Of a stretch of 42,500 nt of DNA, positions 33,972-42,210 are shown in pieces. The number at the start of each line of letters is the position of its first letter. Positions within the stretch are counted from its first letter, which is position 1. Origin of the DNA: Sediminispirochaeta bajacaliforniensis DSM 16054 (GTDB taxonomy: Bacteria; Spirochaetota; Spirochaetia; DSM-16054; Sediminispirochaetaceae); contig NZ_KB899433.1 of the NCBI RefSeq assembly GCF_000378205.1, positions 1-42,500 on the forward strand, read 5' to 3'. A program made the position numbers and the translations under genes. The notes beneath the pieces were generated by a model, which was not told the DNA's origin, searched no databases, and saw only the letters and a list, made by a program, of their open reading frames with translations.

Positions 33972-34768
33972 TCCTCTCTCATGTACAGTATCCTTGCTCA
34001 GGTTCTCCTTGTGCTCGTTGCGCTTTGATTATTGTGCACGGACTTTTTGGCGCGGGGATAAACTGGAGACGGATGGCAGAACAGCTTTCTGAGCTGCGTG
34101 ATGTTTATACCCTGGATCTCCGTAATCACGGAGAGAGCGACCATGAAGATGCCCTCGATTATCAGGTCATGGCGGCCGATGTTGCTGAAACCTGTACGGC
34201 CCTGAGAATCGACCAGGCCGTGTTTCTCGGCCACTCCATGGGGGGCAAGGTTGTTATGCAGCTGGCCTTCGATTATTCCTCTCTCGTTCGTGGACTTGTT
34301 GTCGCGGATATCGGCCCCGACGCTTACCCGCATCGTTTTACCACCATTGTTGAGGCCCTGGGCTCTCTGGATCTTTCGGGCATACGCGGCAGGGGAGAGG
34401 CTGATCAAAGGCTTGCCGCCTCCATTGAGGACCGGCGGGTACGTACCTTTCTTCTTCAGAATCTGCGTCGGGACAAAGATGGGCATTTTTTCTGGCGCTT
34501 GAACCTTGCTTCGATCAGGGCTCATCTCGATGATATCGCCGCTTCGGTAGGGGAGGGTACGGCCCCCTCTCCACTACCTGCGCTTTTTCTCGCTGGAGAA
34601 CACTCTTCGTATCTGAACAGCGAGCAGCGAAAAGCGGCCCTGGCGCTTTTCCCGTTGGCGCGTTTTGCCGAAGTCCCCAATGCCGGCCATTGGGTCCAGG
34701 TCGACAATCCCGATGCCTTTTTTCGCTTTGTGAGCCCCTTTCTCGCCTCCCTCGATCCTTCTCCTTGA
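33968..34768 (+). CDS. Alpha/beta-hydrolase, YbfF-like esterase
   Basis: 266 residues, GTG start at 33968 overlapping the previous stop (GTGA). Canonical hydrolase: oxyanion motif IIVHGLFGAGINWRR, nucleophile elbow AVFLGHSMGGKVVMQLA, acid region LFLAGEHSSYL and catalytic His in VPNAGHWVQVDNP. DLRNHGESDHE and the overall length resemble E. coli YbfF. Acts on acyl or thioester substrates; the natural one is unknown. Confidence 0.88.
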   Translation: MILSHVQYPCSGSPCARCALIIVHGLFGAGINWRRMAEQLSELRDVYTLDLRNHGESDHEDALDYQVMAADVAETCTALRIDQAVFLGHSMGGKVVMQLAFDYSSLVRGLVVADIGPDAYPHRFTTIVEALGSLDLSGIRGRGEADQRLAASIEDRRVRTFLLQNLRRDKDGHFFWRLNLASIRAHLDDIAASVGEGTAPSPLPALFLAGEHSSYLNSEQRKAALALFPLARFAEVPNAGHWVQVDNPDAFFRFVSPFLASLDPSP

Positions 34769-34793
34769 CAGCCTGCTGAGAAAACAGCATATT
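34765..34793 (+). promoter_or_regulatory. Promoter of the thrS leader
   Basis: Consensus TTGACA (34765-34770), 17-nt spacer, CATATT (34788-34793). Initiation near 34800, just before the T-box leader. Confidence 0.65.
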
Positions 34794-34804
34794 CTATACA
34801 TAAG

Positions 34805-35121
34805 GCATTGATGGAGACGAGTAGCGAAAGCGGCTTGACCCTGAGAGAGGGGACCCTGTCGGGTATATTGTTATTGCCCGCCGGCTGAAAGGTTCCTGTC
34901 GGTCCTTCGCGAAAACCCCTCCTGAGCCGCAGACGGAACGAAGAGGTCTGTTGATTCTCTTCAAGTATGCTCTGCCGTATCTCCGGCGTAAACGGATCAA
35001 TGAAGTGCCGTTTTGATCGAAATGAAAAAGATCGAAACGGAAGTAAGGTGGAACCGCGAAGGGCCCCGGGCTTTTCGTCCTTACCTGCATGCAGGAAGGG
35101 CGTGAAGTTCGGGGTTTTTTT
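34805..35121 (+). promoter_or_regulatory. T-box riboswitch (threonine) of thrS
   Basis: About 320-nt leader with T-box hallmarks. The GAGACGAGTAG entry motif (34814) is followed by CTGAGAGAGGGG (AG-bulge region) and GCTGAAAGG. GAAAACC then presents ACC, a Thr codon, at 34915-34917 in the expected specifier position, followed by CTGAGCCGC that closes stem I. The T-box itself is AAGGTGGAACCGCG (35045-35058). A terminator follows: CCCCGGGCTTTTCG (from 35064) pairs with CGTGAAGTTCGGGG (to 35114) ahead of TTTTTTT. Uncharged tRNA-Thr should favour the antiterminator and readthrough into thrS. Confidence 0.88.
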
Positions 35122-35140
35122 CGCTATACAGGAGGATTAT

Positions 35141-36898
35141 ATGTCGTTGCAAGGATTATCCCAGGAAGAAAAGCTGCACAGAATTCGCCACTCTATGGCC
35201 CATGTTATGGCCGAGGCTGTCGTGGACCTTTTCCCCGGAACAAAAGTGGCCATCGGTCCTGCCATTGAAAACGGCTTTTACTATGATTTCGACCTTCCGA
35301 AACCTTTGGCAAACGATGATCTTGAAAGGATATCAGCCAAAATGAAGGATATCATCAAGGGAAAGCACCCCTTCCAGCGAAAGGTCATTAGTCGGGAAGA
35401 GGCTGAAAAACTCTTCAGCGGCAAGGGCGAGCAGTACAAGGTCGAACTTTTGAAGGCGATTCCCGAAGGTGAAGAGGTGTCCCTCTATTCGCAGGATAGC
35501 TTTACCGATCTTTGCCGGGGGCCCCATGTGGAAAATACCGCCGATCTCAATGCCGAGGCTTTTAAGCTTCTCTCCATTGCCGGGGCTTATTGGCGCGGGA
35601 AGGAAACCAACCCCATGCTTACCCGTATCTACGGGACCGCCTGGGAGAGTCCCAAGGACCTTCGTCTCTATCTGAAGCATTTGGAAGAGATGGAAAAGCG
35701 GGACCATCGAAAACTGGGAAGGGAACTCGATCTTTTCAGCCTTCACGAGGAGGCTGGTCCTGGATTGGTCTACTGGCACCCCAAGGGGGCCAGAATCAGG
35801 CACCAGATCGAAACCTTTTGGAAGGATGAGCACTTTAAGAACGGTTATGAGCTGCTCTATACCCCTCATGTCGGAAAATCCTGGCTATGGGAGACCTCTG
35901 GACACCTCGATTTTTATGCCGAGGGGATGTATCCCGAGATGGTGATGGATAAGGCCAACTACTATGCCAAGCCGATGAACTGTCCCTTCCATATCATGAT
36001 CTATAAAACCAACAAGCACTCCTATCGTGAACTGCCCTTTCGCTGGGCGGAACTCGGTACGGTCTATCGTTATGAAAAGTCCGGAACCCTTCACGGTCTC
36101 ATGCGGGTAAGGGGTTTTACCCAGGACGATGCCCACATCTTTTGCACCCCTGAACAGGTGGAGGATGAAATCCTGGAGGTGCTGCGCTTCAGTCTTCATA
36201 TGCTGCGGGCCTTCGGGTTTAGCGATATTCAGGCCTATCTCTCCACCAGGCCCGAAAAGGCTGTAGGCGATCCGGAACAGTGGAAACTGGCCGAAGCGTC
36301 ACTGCAAAAGGCGATTGAGGCCGAGGGGCTTGAATACGAGGTTGATGAAGGAGGCGGTGCCTTCTATGGTCCGAAGATCGATCTGAAGGTAAAAGATGCC
36401 CTCGGCCGTTCGTGGCAACTCTCAACGGTTCAGTTCGACTTCAACGAACCCAAGCGCTTCGGCATGACCTTTGTCGATCATGACGGCAAGGAAAAGCAGC
36501 CCTACATGGTGCATCGTGCCTTACTTGGCTCCATTGAGCGCTTTTTTGGGGTGCTGATTGAGCACTATGGCGGTGCCTTCCCTGTCTGGCTTTCTCCTGT
36601 TCAGGTCCAGGTGATTCCCGTGGCTCCTGCCTTTGAAGCGTATGCAAAATCGGTTGAAACCGAGCTTCGTCGCCATAACCTTCGTGCGGATGTCGATCTT
36701 TCGGACAGCAGAATGAATGCAAAGATACGTAATGCCCAGAAAGAGAAGATCCCCTACATGCTGATCCTTGGCGAAAAGGAACAGGAAAGCCGAAGCGTAT
36801 CGCTTAGAAAACGAAACGGCGAACAGGTCAATGGCCTTGCCCTTGATGAGTTTATCGCTCAGACCCTGAAGATTGTTGCTTCAAAGGAAAATGTATGA
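35141..36898 (+). CDS. thrS: Threonyl-tRNA synthetase lacking the TGS domain
   Basis: 585 residues from the ATG at 35141 (AGGAGG upstream); the frame opens earlier but that part is the T-box. The usual N-terminal TGS domain is absent. The protein starts at the editing domain, with HSMAHVMAEAV and DLCRGPHVENT supplying the His/His/Cys/His set. The class II core has zinc Cys in KPMNCPFHIMIYK, motif 2 WAELGTVYRYEKSG-TLHGLMRVRGFTQDD and motif 3 HRALLGSIERFFGVLIEH. The anticodon-binding domain is at the C terminus. Overlaps the carboxypeptidase start by 4 nt. Confidence 0.95.
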   Translation: MSLQGLSQEEKLHRIRHSMAHVMAEAVVDLFPGTKVAIGPAIENGFYYDFDLPKPLANDDLERISAKMKDIIKGKHPFQRKVISREEAEKLFSGKGEQYKVELLKAIPEGEEVSLYSQDSFTDLCRGPHVENTADLNAEAFKLLSIAGAYWRGKETNPMLTRIYGTAWESPKDLRLYLKHLEEMEKRDHRKLGRELDLFSLHEEAGPGLVYWHPKGARIRHQIETFWKDEHFKNGYELLYTPHVGKSWLWETSGHLDFYAEGMYPEMVMDKANYYAKPMNCPFHIMIYKTNKHSYRELPFRWAELGTVYRYEKSGTLHGLMRVRGFTQDDAHIFCTPEQVEDEILEVLRFSLHMLRAFGFSDIQAYLSTRPEKAVGDPEQWKLAEASLQKAIEAEGLEYEVDEGGGAFYGPKIDLKVKDALGRSWQLSTVQFDFNEPKRFGMTFVDHDGKEKQPYMVHRALLGSIERFFGVLIEHYGGAFPVWLSPVQVQVIPVAPAFEAYAKSVETELRRHNLRADVDLSDSRMNAKIRNAQKEKIPYMLILGEKEQESRSVSLRKRNGEQVNGLALDEFIAQTLKIVASKENV

Positions 36899-38373
36899 CC
36901 CATAATGAACCATCTGCACAGTTACAAAACCTTGATCGAGAGATCAGAAACCTTGATTCGATTGCTCAGCTTCTATCCTGGGACCAGGAGACCGGTATGC
37001 CGCCAAAGGCGGTCACCGGTCGTGCCGAGCAGATATCGCTTATCGAAGGAATGGTTCACGACAGGGTGGCCGGAGAGGAAATGGCTTCGCTTCTCGAAGG
37101 GGCTGATACCTCCGACCCTCTGATCAGAATGCTGCGGCGGGAGCACGATCGGGCAGTGAAGCTTCCCCGGCGGCTGGTAACGGAACTGGCCAGGCAGCAG
37201 ACCACGGGCCAGCTCGCCTGGCGCCATGCCAAGCAGGAGAACAACTATGAGGCCTTCCGACCCTATCTTGAAGAGCTCTTGAAGCTGACGCGGGAAAAGG
37301 CCGACGCCATCGGCTGGGAAGATGATCGATACGATGCGCTTTTGGATGAGTATGAGCCCTGGATGAAAAGCTCCACAGTTGACCGCCTTTTCGACGAGAT
37401 GGGCTCCTCTCTTTCCTCTTTACTGGACAGGATTCTCGATAAGAAGGCTGTCGACGATAGTTTTCTTTTCCTCCACTATCCCGAGGAGGGACAGCGCCTT
37501 TTTTCCCGTGAGGTATCCGAAGCGATGGGCTTTGATTTTGCCCGCGGTGCGATTGCCGAATCCGTACATCCCTTTACCATCCGTCCCGGTGACGACGATA
37601 TTCGTATAACCACGAAGTACGACGAGGGGGCATTCAAAACGGCCATTTTCGGAACAATCCATGAGACCGGTCATGCCCTCTATGAACAGGGGGTTGCTCC
37701 CTCGTATGTCGGCACCATCCTGGGGCAGGGCAGCAGTCACGGAATCCACGAATCGCAGTCACGAACCTGGGAGAATATCATCGGAAGAGGTGCTGCCTTC
37801 TGGCGTTATTTTTATCCCAGATTACAGAATATTTTCCCCGAAAATCTCTCTTCCGTTCCTTTTGAGCGTTTTTTGCTTGCCGTGAATAAGGTGAAGCCTT
37901 CGGATATCCGCACGGAGGCCGATGAGGTCACCTACGGATTGCATATTGTTCTGCGCTATCGGCTTGAGCGAAAGATGCTTTCCGGAGATCTGCCTTTACG
38001 TGATCTTCCCGAGGCGTGGAACGCCCTCAGTGAAGAGCTTTTGGGCTTTCGTCCCGAAACAGATGCCGTGGGTGTGCTGCAGGATACCCATTGGTCCGGA
38101 GGGGCCTTTGGTTACTTTCCTACATATGCTCTGGGGAATCTTTACGGTGCCCAGATTTTCGCCGCTCTGCGAAAGGAGGTTTCTGACCTTGATGCGCAGA
38201 TAGCTGCCGGACACTTTCATGTGCCGCTTTCCTGGTTGACGGAAAAGGTGTATCGCCATGGGGCGGCCCGTACGGCGAATGAGCTTATGACATCTGTAAC
38301 CGGAGAGCCTGTACAAGCTTCTTATTTTGCCAGATACCTCGAGGAGAAGTATACTGGTTTGTATGGGCTATAG
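36895..38373 (+). CDS. M32-family carboxypeptidase (Taq-type)
   Basis: 492 residues. Zinc metallocarboxypeptidase with the HEXXH site as FGTIHETGHALYEQG, the downstream zinc Glu in HESQSRTWENIIGR, and typical N-terminal LLSWDQETGMPPKAV and C-terminal DTHWSGGAFGYFPTYALGN. Cytoplasmic, trims C-terminal residues from peptides. Cotranscribed with thrS through the ATGA overlap, so it should also be under T-box control. Confidence 0.95.
   Translation: MTHNEPSAQLQNLDREIRNLDSIAQLLSWDQETGMPPKAVTGRAEQISLIEGMVHDRVAGEEMASLLEGADTSDPLIRMLRREHDRAVKLPRRLVTELARQQTTGQLAWRHAKQENNYEAFRPYLEELLKLTREKADAIGWEDDRYDALLDEYEPWMKSSTVDRLFDEMGSSLSSLLDRILDKKAVDDSFLFLHYPEEGQRLFSREVSEAMGFDFARGAIAESVHPFTIRPGDDDIRITTKYDEGAFKTAIFGTIHETGHALYEQGVAPSYVGTILGQGSSHGIHESQSRTWENIIGRGAAFWRYFYPRLQNIFPENLSSVPFERFLLAVNKVKPSDIRTEADEVTYGLHIVLRYRLERKMLSGDLPLRDLPEAWNALSEELLGFRPETDAVGVLQDTHWSGGAFGYFPTYALGNLYGAQIFAALRKEVSDLDAQIAAGHFHVPLSWLTEKVYRHGAARTANELMTSVTGEPVQASYFARYLEEKYTGLYGL
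38327..38355 (+). promoter_or_regulatory. Promoter inside the M32 gene, leaderless for the membrane protein
   Basis: TTGCCA (38327-38332), 17-nt spacer, TATACT (38350-38355), 7 nt before ATG 38363. The hexamers match consensus at 5 of 6 and 5 of 6 positions. Confidence 0.65.
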
Positions 38374-39106
38374 CACGCTTATTGCAGAAAATATTTATAC
38401 CTGGCTCTTTTTTGCCTCGTTTTTCTTCGGATGCGCCGTCGGAATCCTTCCGGCGGCCTTGTTACGACGCTTTTGGGGACGGAAAAACGGGCACATCTCA
38501 ATTACGCTTTCACTTTTTCTTCTTATCCTTGCCGTCGTATCGTTGCTGGGCGCCATCTTTTTTGTTTCTCTCCCCCAGGTGCTGTGGGGCAAATCTCTGC
38601 TCTTCTTCTGCCTTGTCGTTTTCGCCCTCGGGATGCTTGTCCGGATAGGATGGCAGATACTGCTTCCTCTTCTGCTCGCCCTGCTTCTCATTTTCGGCCT
38701 TCAGCTTCACCATGATCTTGACGCCTGGTTTCCTCTTTCCGATGGAAGGGCGCTTGGCGAATTTCGCCTGATTCGTCTTACGGAACAAACTGTTGATGTT
38801 GACCTCTTGTCGGGCGGCTTCCTCCGCTCCGCTCTCTTCCGCCTTGATGATGGGCGGATATATATCCCCTATCGTCGATTGAAACCCGATCCCCGCCTTT
38901 TCTTTCTGCCTCCCACAGGTTTTGTTGCTTCGCAAGATGTCGACAACCCTATGCCCTTTTCGTCGTCCGCTGCCAGGATGATGACAAGATTGAGACTATG
39001 GTCTTTATCCTCCGAGATCTCTGAATCCGCCGAAGCTCGCACGTTAGAGCAGTACGGCGTCTATGTTTTCAAAAAAGCCGATCGCTTTGTGGTTGATATC
39101 CGATAG
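38363..39106 (+). CDS. Unknown membrane protein with four predicted helices
   Basis: 247 residues from the ATG at 38363, overlapping the M32 gene by 11 nt in another frame. Four hydrophobic helices occupy about residues 8-135 (WLFFASFFFGCAVGILPAAL; SLFLLILAVVSLLGAIFFVS; LLFFCLVVFALGMLV; LLPLLLALLLIFGLQL). A soluble domain of about 110 residues follows, with FRLIRLTEQTVDVDLLSGG and GVYVFKKADRFVVDIR. I do not recognise a family. The first helix region ends in LLRRFWGRKNGH, suggesting positive-inside orientation. Confidence 0.75.
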   Translation: MGYSTLIAENIYTWLFFASFFFGCAVGILPAALLRRFWGRKNGHISITLSLFLLILAVVSLLGAIFFVSLPQVLWGKSLLFFCLVVFALGMLVRIGWQILLPLLLALLLIFGLQLHHDLDAWFPLSDGRALGEFRLIRLTEQTVDVDLLSGGFLRSALFRLDDGRIYIPYRRLKPDPRLFFLPPTGFVASQDVDNPMPFSSSAARMMTRLRLWSLSSEISESAEARTLEQYGVYVFKKADRFVVDIR

Positions 39107-39128
39107 CTGCCTGCCGATAGATGAAATA

Positions 39129-39416
39129 ATGATTGTTGTCTTGTATAAAAACGACCGGTCCGGAAGGACTCGATATTATACCCTGCATGATCGGCAGGGG
39201 AACCTTTTTTCTCCCTACTCACTTTCGATCCTGTGGGGAAATGCTCCCGGCGCAGGGCGTGAACGTGAATACGTGTTTACCAGCGGGAAAGATAAGGAGC
39301 GGATGATTCGGACGCGGATTAGAAAGCGCCTTCGTAGCGGATATCATCATTTGTACAGTTTTTCTCGTAAACCGGAGGAGCGGCGCTTTCTCAGACAGGA
39401 AGTGATTAACTTATAA
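39129..39416 (+). CDS. Small basic WGR-like protein
   Basis: 95 residues from the ATG at 39129 (MIVVLYKNDRSGRTRYYTLH). The segment SPYSLSILWGNAPGAGREREY-VF followed by RTRIRKRLRSGYHHLYSF has the spacing of a WGR domain (Trp-Gly, Gly-x-Gly, later helix and GY). WGR domains bind nucleic acids, but this match is by eye only. The open frame reaches back to 39063 inside the previous gene. Weak initiation signals: TTGATA (39093) and GATAGA (39116) would again place +1 near the ATG. Confidence 0.5.
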   Translation: MIVVLYKNDRSGRTRYYTLHDRQGNLFSPYSLSILWGNAPGAGREREYVFTSGKDKERMIRTRIRKRLRSGYHHLYSFSRKPEERRFLRQEVINL

Positions 39417-39433
39417 CTGTTGTTCCCATGGGA

Positions 39434-39462
39434 TTGACGAAACGTTTTGTAAAAACTAATGT
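39434..39462 (+). promoter_or_regulatory. Promoter of the CDP-alcohol phosphatidyltransferase gene, leaderless
   Basis: TTGACG (39434-39439), 17-nt spacer, TAATGT (39457-39462), then CAATGT and ATG. Predicted +1 is the A of ATG at 39469; no Shine-Dalgarno sequence. Confidence 0.6.
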
Positions 39463-39468
39463 CAATGT

Positions 39469-40065
39469 ATGAATTTACCAAACAAATTGACCGTTTTTCG
39501 GCTTATCCTTTCTCCTCTTTATTTTATCGTTTTTTTTCTGCCTGTCTGGACGGGGAGATTGGAAATGGTTTCGGCTTTTGTACTTCTTGTGATTTTTCTC
39601 GGCATTGAAGCCAGCGATGTGCTCGACGGACATATTGCCCGATCCCGAAATCTTGTAACCGACATAGGTAAGGTTCTTGATCCCTTTGCCGATGTATTCA
39701 GCCGGATGACCTACTTTATTTGTTTTTCTGCAGTAGGTTTGATGCCTGTGTGGATCTTTGTCATCCTTATTTATCGGGAACTTGCCATCACCTTTCTCCG
39801 CATGTACATGATCAAAAAGGGCTTTGTGATGGCTGCGTCGATTTGGGGGAAAATCAAAGCGGTCTTTTACGCATTTTCAGGGATCATCGGACTTGCGACT
39901 ATCTTTACCGAACGACTTTCTCCCTCTGCGGGAATACTGCCGACCCTGCGTAACATCAGCTTTGTCGTCTTTTTGATTGCCGCCTTTGCTTCGGTGGCCT
40001 CCTTTCTTACCTATGTGAGGACGGCCGTTGTTTCGGAGCGATCCGGCGGGGCGCGAGAAGCCTAA
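39469..40065 (+). CDS. CDP-alcohol phosphatidyltransferase (PgsA-like)
   Basis: 198 residues, about five or six membrane helices. The full catalytic signature DG(x)2AR(x)8G(x)3D(x)3D is present: SDVLDGHIARSR followed by Gly and DPFADV. Starts NLPNKLTVFRLILSPLYF like PgsA (CDP-diacylglycerol--glycerol-3-phosphate phosphatidyltransferase), which is the likeliest activity; phosphatidylinositol-type or other acceptors cannot be excluded. Followed after 9 nt by the HAD-glycosyltransferase gene, suggesting a joint role in membrane lipid or glycolipid synthesis. Confidence 0.88.
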   Translation: MNLPNKLTVFRLILSPLYFIVFFLPVWTGRLEMVSAFVLLVIFLGIEASDVLDGHIARSRNLVTDIGKVLDPFADVFSRMTYFICFSAVGLMPVWIFVILIYRELAITFLRMYMIKKGFVMAASIWGKIKAVFYAFSGIIGLATIFTERLSPSAGILPTLRNISFVVFLIAAFASVASFLTYVRTAVVSERSGGAREA

Positions 40066-40074
40066 GGAAGACTT

Positions 40075-42210
40075 GTGCGAAATATTGCTGCTTTTCGCAC
40101 CGAATCGATTTCACTGCGGTTCCTTTTTACCGATATAGACGATACGGTTACGACCGACGGCCGTGTGACAGCCGATGCATATGAGGCGATTTGGAGGCTT
40201 TCCAGGGCCGGTATTTCCGTTATTCCCGTTACCGGCCGTCCCGCAGGATGGTGTGATCTCATTATCCGGCAATGGCCGGTAGATGCAGTGGTCGGCGAAA
40301 ATGGGGCCTTTGTTTACTACCGTACCACAGATGGATCCATCCGTACCTATACCCATCCTTCGATCGCCGATGAAGACCTGACATCACGTCTCGCAGAGGT
40401 GCGGGAGGCTGTGCTGGAAGAGGTTCCGGGAAGTAGGGTCGCCCGTGATCAATTTTGCCGTAAGTACGATCTCGCCATCGATTTTCGGGAAGATCCTCCC
40501 GATCTTGGGCTCGAAACCGCAGAGCAGATAAAACAGGTCTGTGAACGTTTTGGGGCGGTCGCGAAGATCAGCTCGATTCATGTCAATTGTTGGTTCGGAT
40601 CTTACGACAAGCTTTCCATGGTTACTGCCTTTATGCAGTACCGGTACGGCCTCGGTGAGGCTGAATTAAAGCAGACTGCTGTGTTTTGTGGGGATTCTCC
40701 AAATGATGAACCGATGTTTGCCTTTTTCCCTCACTCGTTTGGGGTCGGTAATATCACTGATTTTTCCCATCTGATGCGCCATCTACCTGCCTGGACGGCT
40801 TCGAAACGGGGTGGAGAAGGTTTTGCCGAAATCGTCGGAGCACTTTTGCGGGAGGGGCGAGGCAGCGGGCGAAGAAAACGTGTGCCCGTAAGCGGCGACC
40901 AGCTCCGTATCGCGATTTTTACCGATTCTTTTTTGCCTCAGGTCAATGGCGTAGTTACTTCAATCATGAAACTTGCCGAAAACCTTGCGGAGCGGGGTCA
41001 CTATGTGTTGCTTTTTGCTCCGGCTCATCGAAAGCGTCCCGATTACTCACATGAAAATGTGGATGTACATCTGATTCCGTCGATTCCTGCGAACTTTTAT
41101 GAAGATTTTCGTTGGGTGGCGCCCTACGACTACAGTGTATATCGAATGCTTCGGAAGTGTAACATCGATATAGTGCACGCTATGACACCGACGCTTGTCT
41201 CCTTTCTCGGAATTCGTTTTGCAAGGCGCCTGGGCTTACCTGTTGTGTTTTCCTTTCATACGCTTATCAGTGATCCTGCCTATTACGAGCATATGTTTAA
41301 GGGGCTGATAAAGATCGAAGCGAAAACGGTGTGGAAGTTCTGCAACTACTTCAACAATGCCTCTGATCTCGTGGTGGCGCCTTCCCGGGTCACCGCAAGG
41401 CTATTGCAGGAGAATGGTTGCGAGAGTGATGTCATAACCATATCCAATGGGATAGATCCGAGGGATTTCGATAACAGCCGGGCCGATGAATTCAAAAAAC
41501 GGTTCGGTCTGAAGGGGAAAACCATCCTCTATATTGGCCGTCTGGCAACGGAAAAAAGTGTACCGGTACTTATAAAGGCTTTTGATCGAATCTACCCTGC
41601 TGTTCAGGATGCCAGATTGCTCATTATCGGTGATGGCCCGGAGCGGGAAGAGCTTATGAGTCTTGCGGCCTCTCTTCCCTCGTCGGCGGCAATCATCTTT
41701 ACCGGTAAAATGGAGCGAAAGGAGCTTGTTTCTTCGGGTGTTTTTGGCGCCTGTGAGCTCTTTGCTTCTCCTTCTCGGACCGAAACGCAGGGGATCTCCA
41801 TTTTGGAGGCCCTGGTGAACCGCCTTCCCTGTGTCGTCGTTAATGAGGGGGCCGTCCCCGAGTTGATCCATGACGGTGTAAACGGTATGGTCGTTCCCTC
41901 GGAAAATGTGGTTGCCATGGCGAAGAGTCTGAAGTCGCTACTCCTTGACGATGAACTCCGGCGTTCTTTGGCGAATTTTCCCGAGGCCATAATTGCCCCG
42001 CATTATCTTTCCCGTGTGATCCGTGAGTGGGAGATGCGCTATTACCATCTTCTGATGCGTAATGCAGCCGGGTCCTTACCGAAAAGACCGGAACTCGCCC
42101 TTCATCGCATGATTTCCATCATTCGAGATTTCTCTTTTGACACTTCCTTGTGGAGTAAGCTCGAACGGGCCTTTGTTCGTTTCTCTTTTCGGGAAAAAGA
42201 TGGACGATAA
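40075..42210 (+). CDS. HAD-IIB phosphatase fused to a GT4 glycosyltransferase
   Basis: 711 residues, GTG start with AAGGAAG upstream. Residues about 14-260 form a Cof/HAD-IIB phosphatase: FLFTDIDDTVTTDGRV, PVTGRPAGWCDL, GENGAFVYY and FCGDSPNDEPMF, the type that includes mannosyl- and glucosyl-3-phosphoglycerate and sucrose phosphatases. After a basic linker (about 265-280) a GT-B transferase of family GT4 follows: IFTDSFLPQVNGVVTSI, FSFHTLISDPAYYEH, ISNGIDPRDF, YIGRLATEKSVPVLI and PSRTETQGISILEAL. The latter resembles diacylglycerol glycosyltransferases. A kinase-free 'transfer then dephosphorylate' enzyme is plausible but unproven. Confidence 0.88.
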   Translation: MRNIAAFRTESISLRFLFTDIDDTVTTDGRVTADAYEAIWRLSRAGISVIPVTGRPAGWCDLIIRQWPVDAVVGENGAFVYYRTTDGSIRTYTHPSIADEDLTSRLAEVREAVLEEVPGSRVARDQFCRKYDLAIDFREDPPDLGLETAEQIKQVCERFGAVAKISSIHVNCWFGSYDKLSMVTAFMQYRYGLGEAELKQTAVFCGDSPNDEPMFAFFPHSFGVGNITDFSHLMRHLPAWTASKRGGEGFAEIVGALLREGRGSGRRKRVPVSGDQLRIAIFTDSFLPQVNGVVTSIMKLAENLAERGHYVLLFAPAHRKRPDYSHENVDVHLIPSIPANFYEDFRWVAPYDYSVYRMLRKCNIDIVHAMTPTLVSFLGIRFARRLGLPVVFSFHTLISDPAYYEHMFKGLIKIEAKTVWKFCNYFNNASDLVVAPSRVTARLLQENGCESDVITISNGIDPRDFDNSRADEFKKRFGLKGKTILYIGRLATEKSVPVLIKAFDRIYPAVQDARLLIIGDGPEREELMSLAASLPSSAAIIFTGKMERKELVSSGVFGACELFASPSRTETQGISILEALVNRLPCVVVNEGAVPELIHDGVNGMVVPSENVVAMAKSLKSLLLDDELRRSLANFPEAIIAPHYLSRVIREWEMRYYHLLMRNAAGSLPKRPELALHRMISIIRDFSFDTSLWSKLERAFVRFSFREKDGR

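Noticed and set aside
34967-35140. N-terminal extension of thrS
   Set aside because: This stretch is the T-box antiterminator/terminator region; AGGAGG and ATG at 35130-35143 define the real start.
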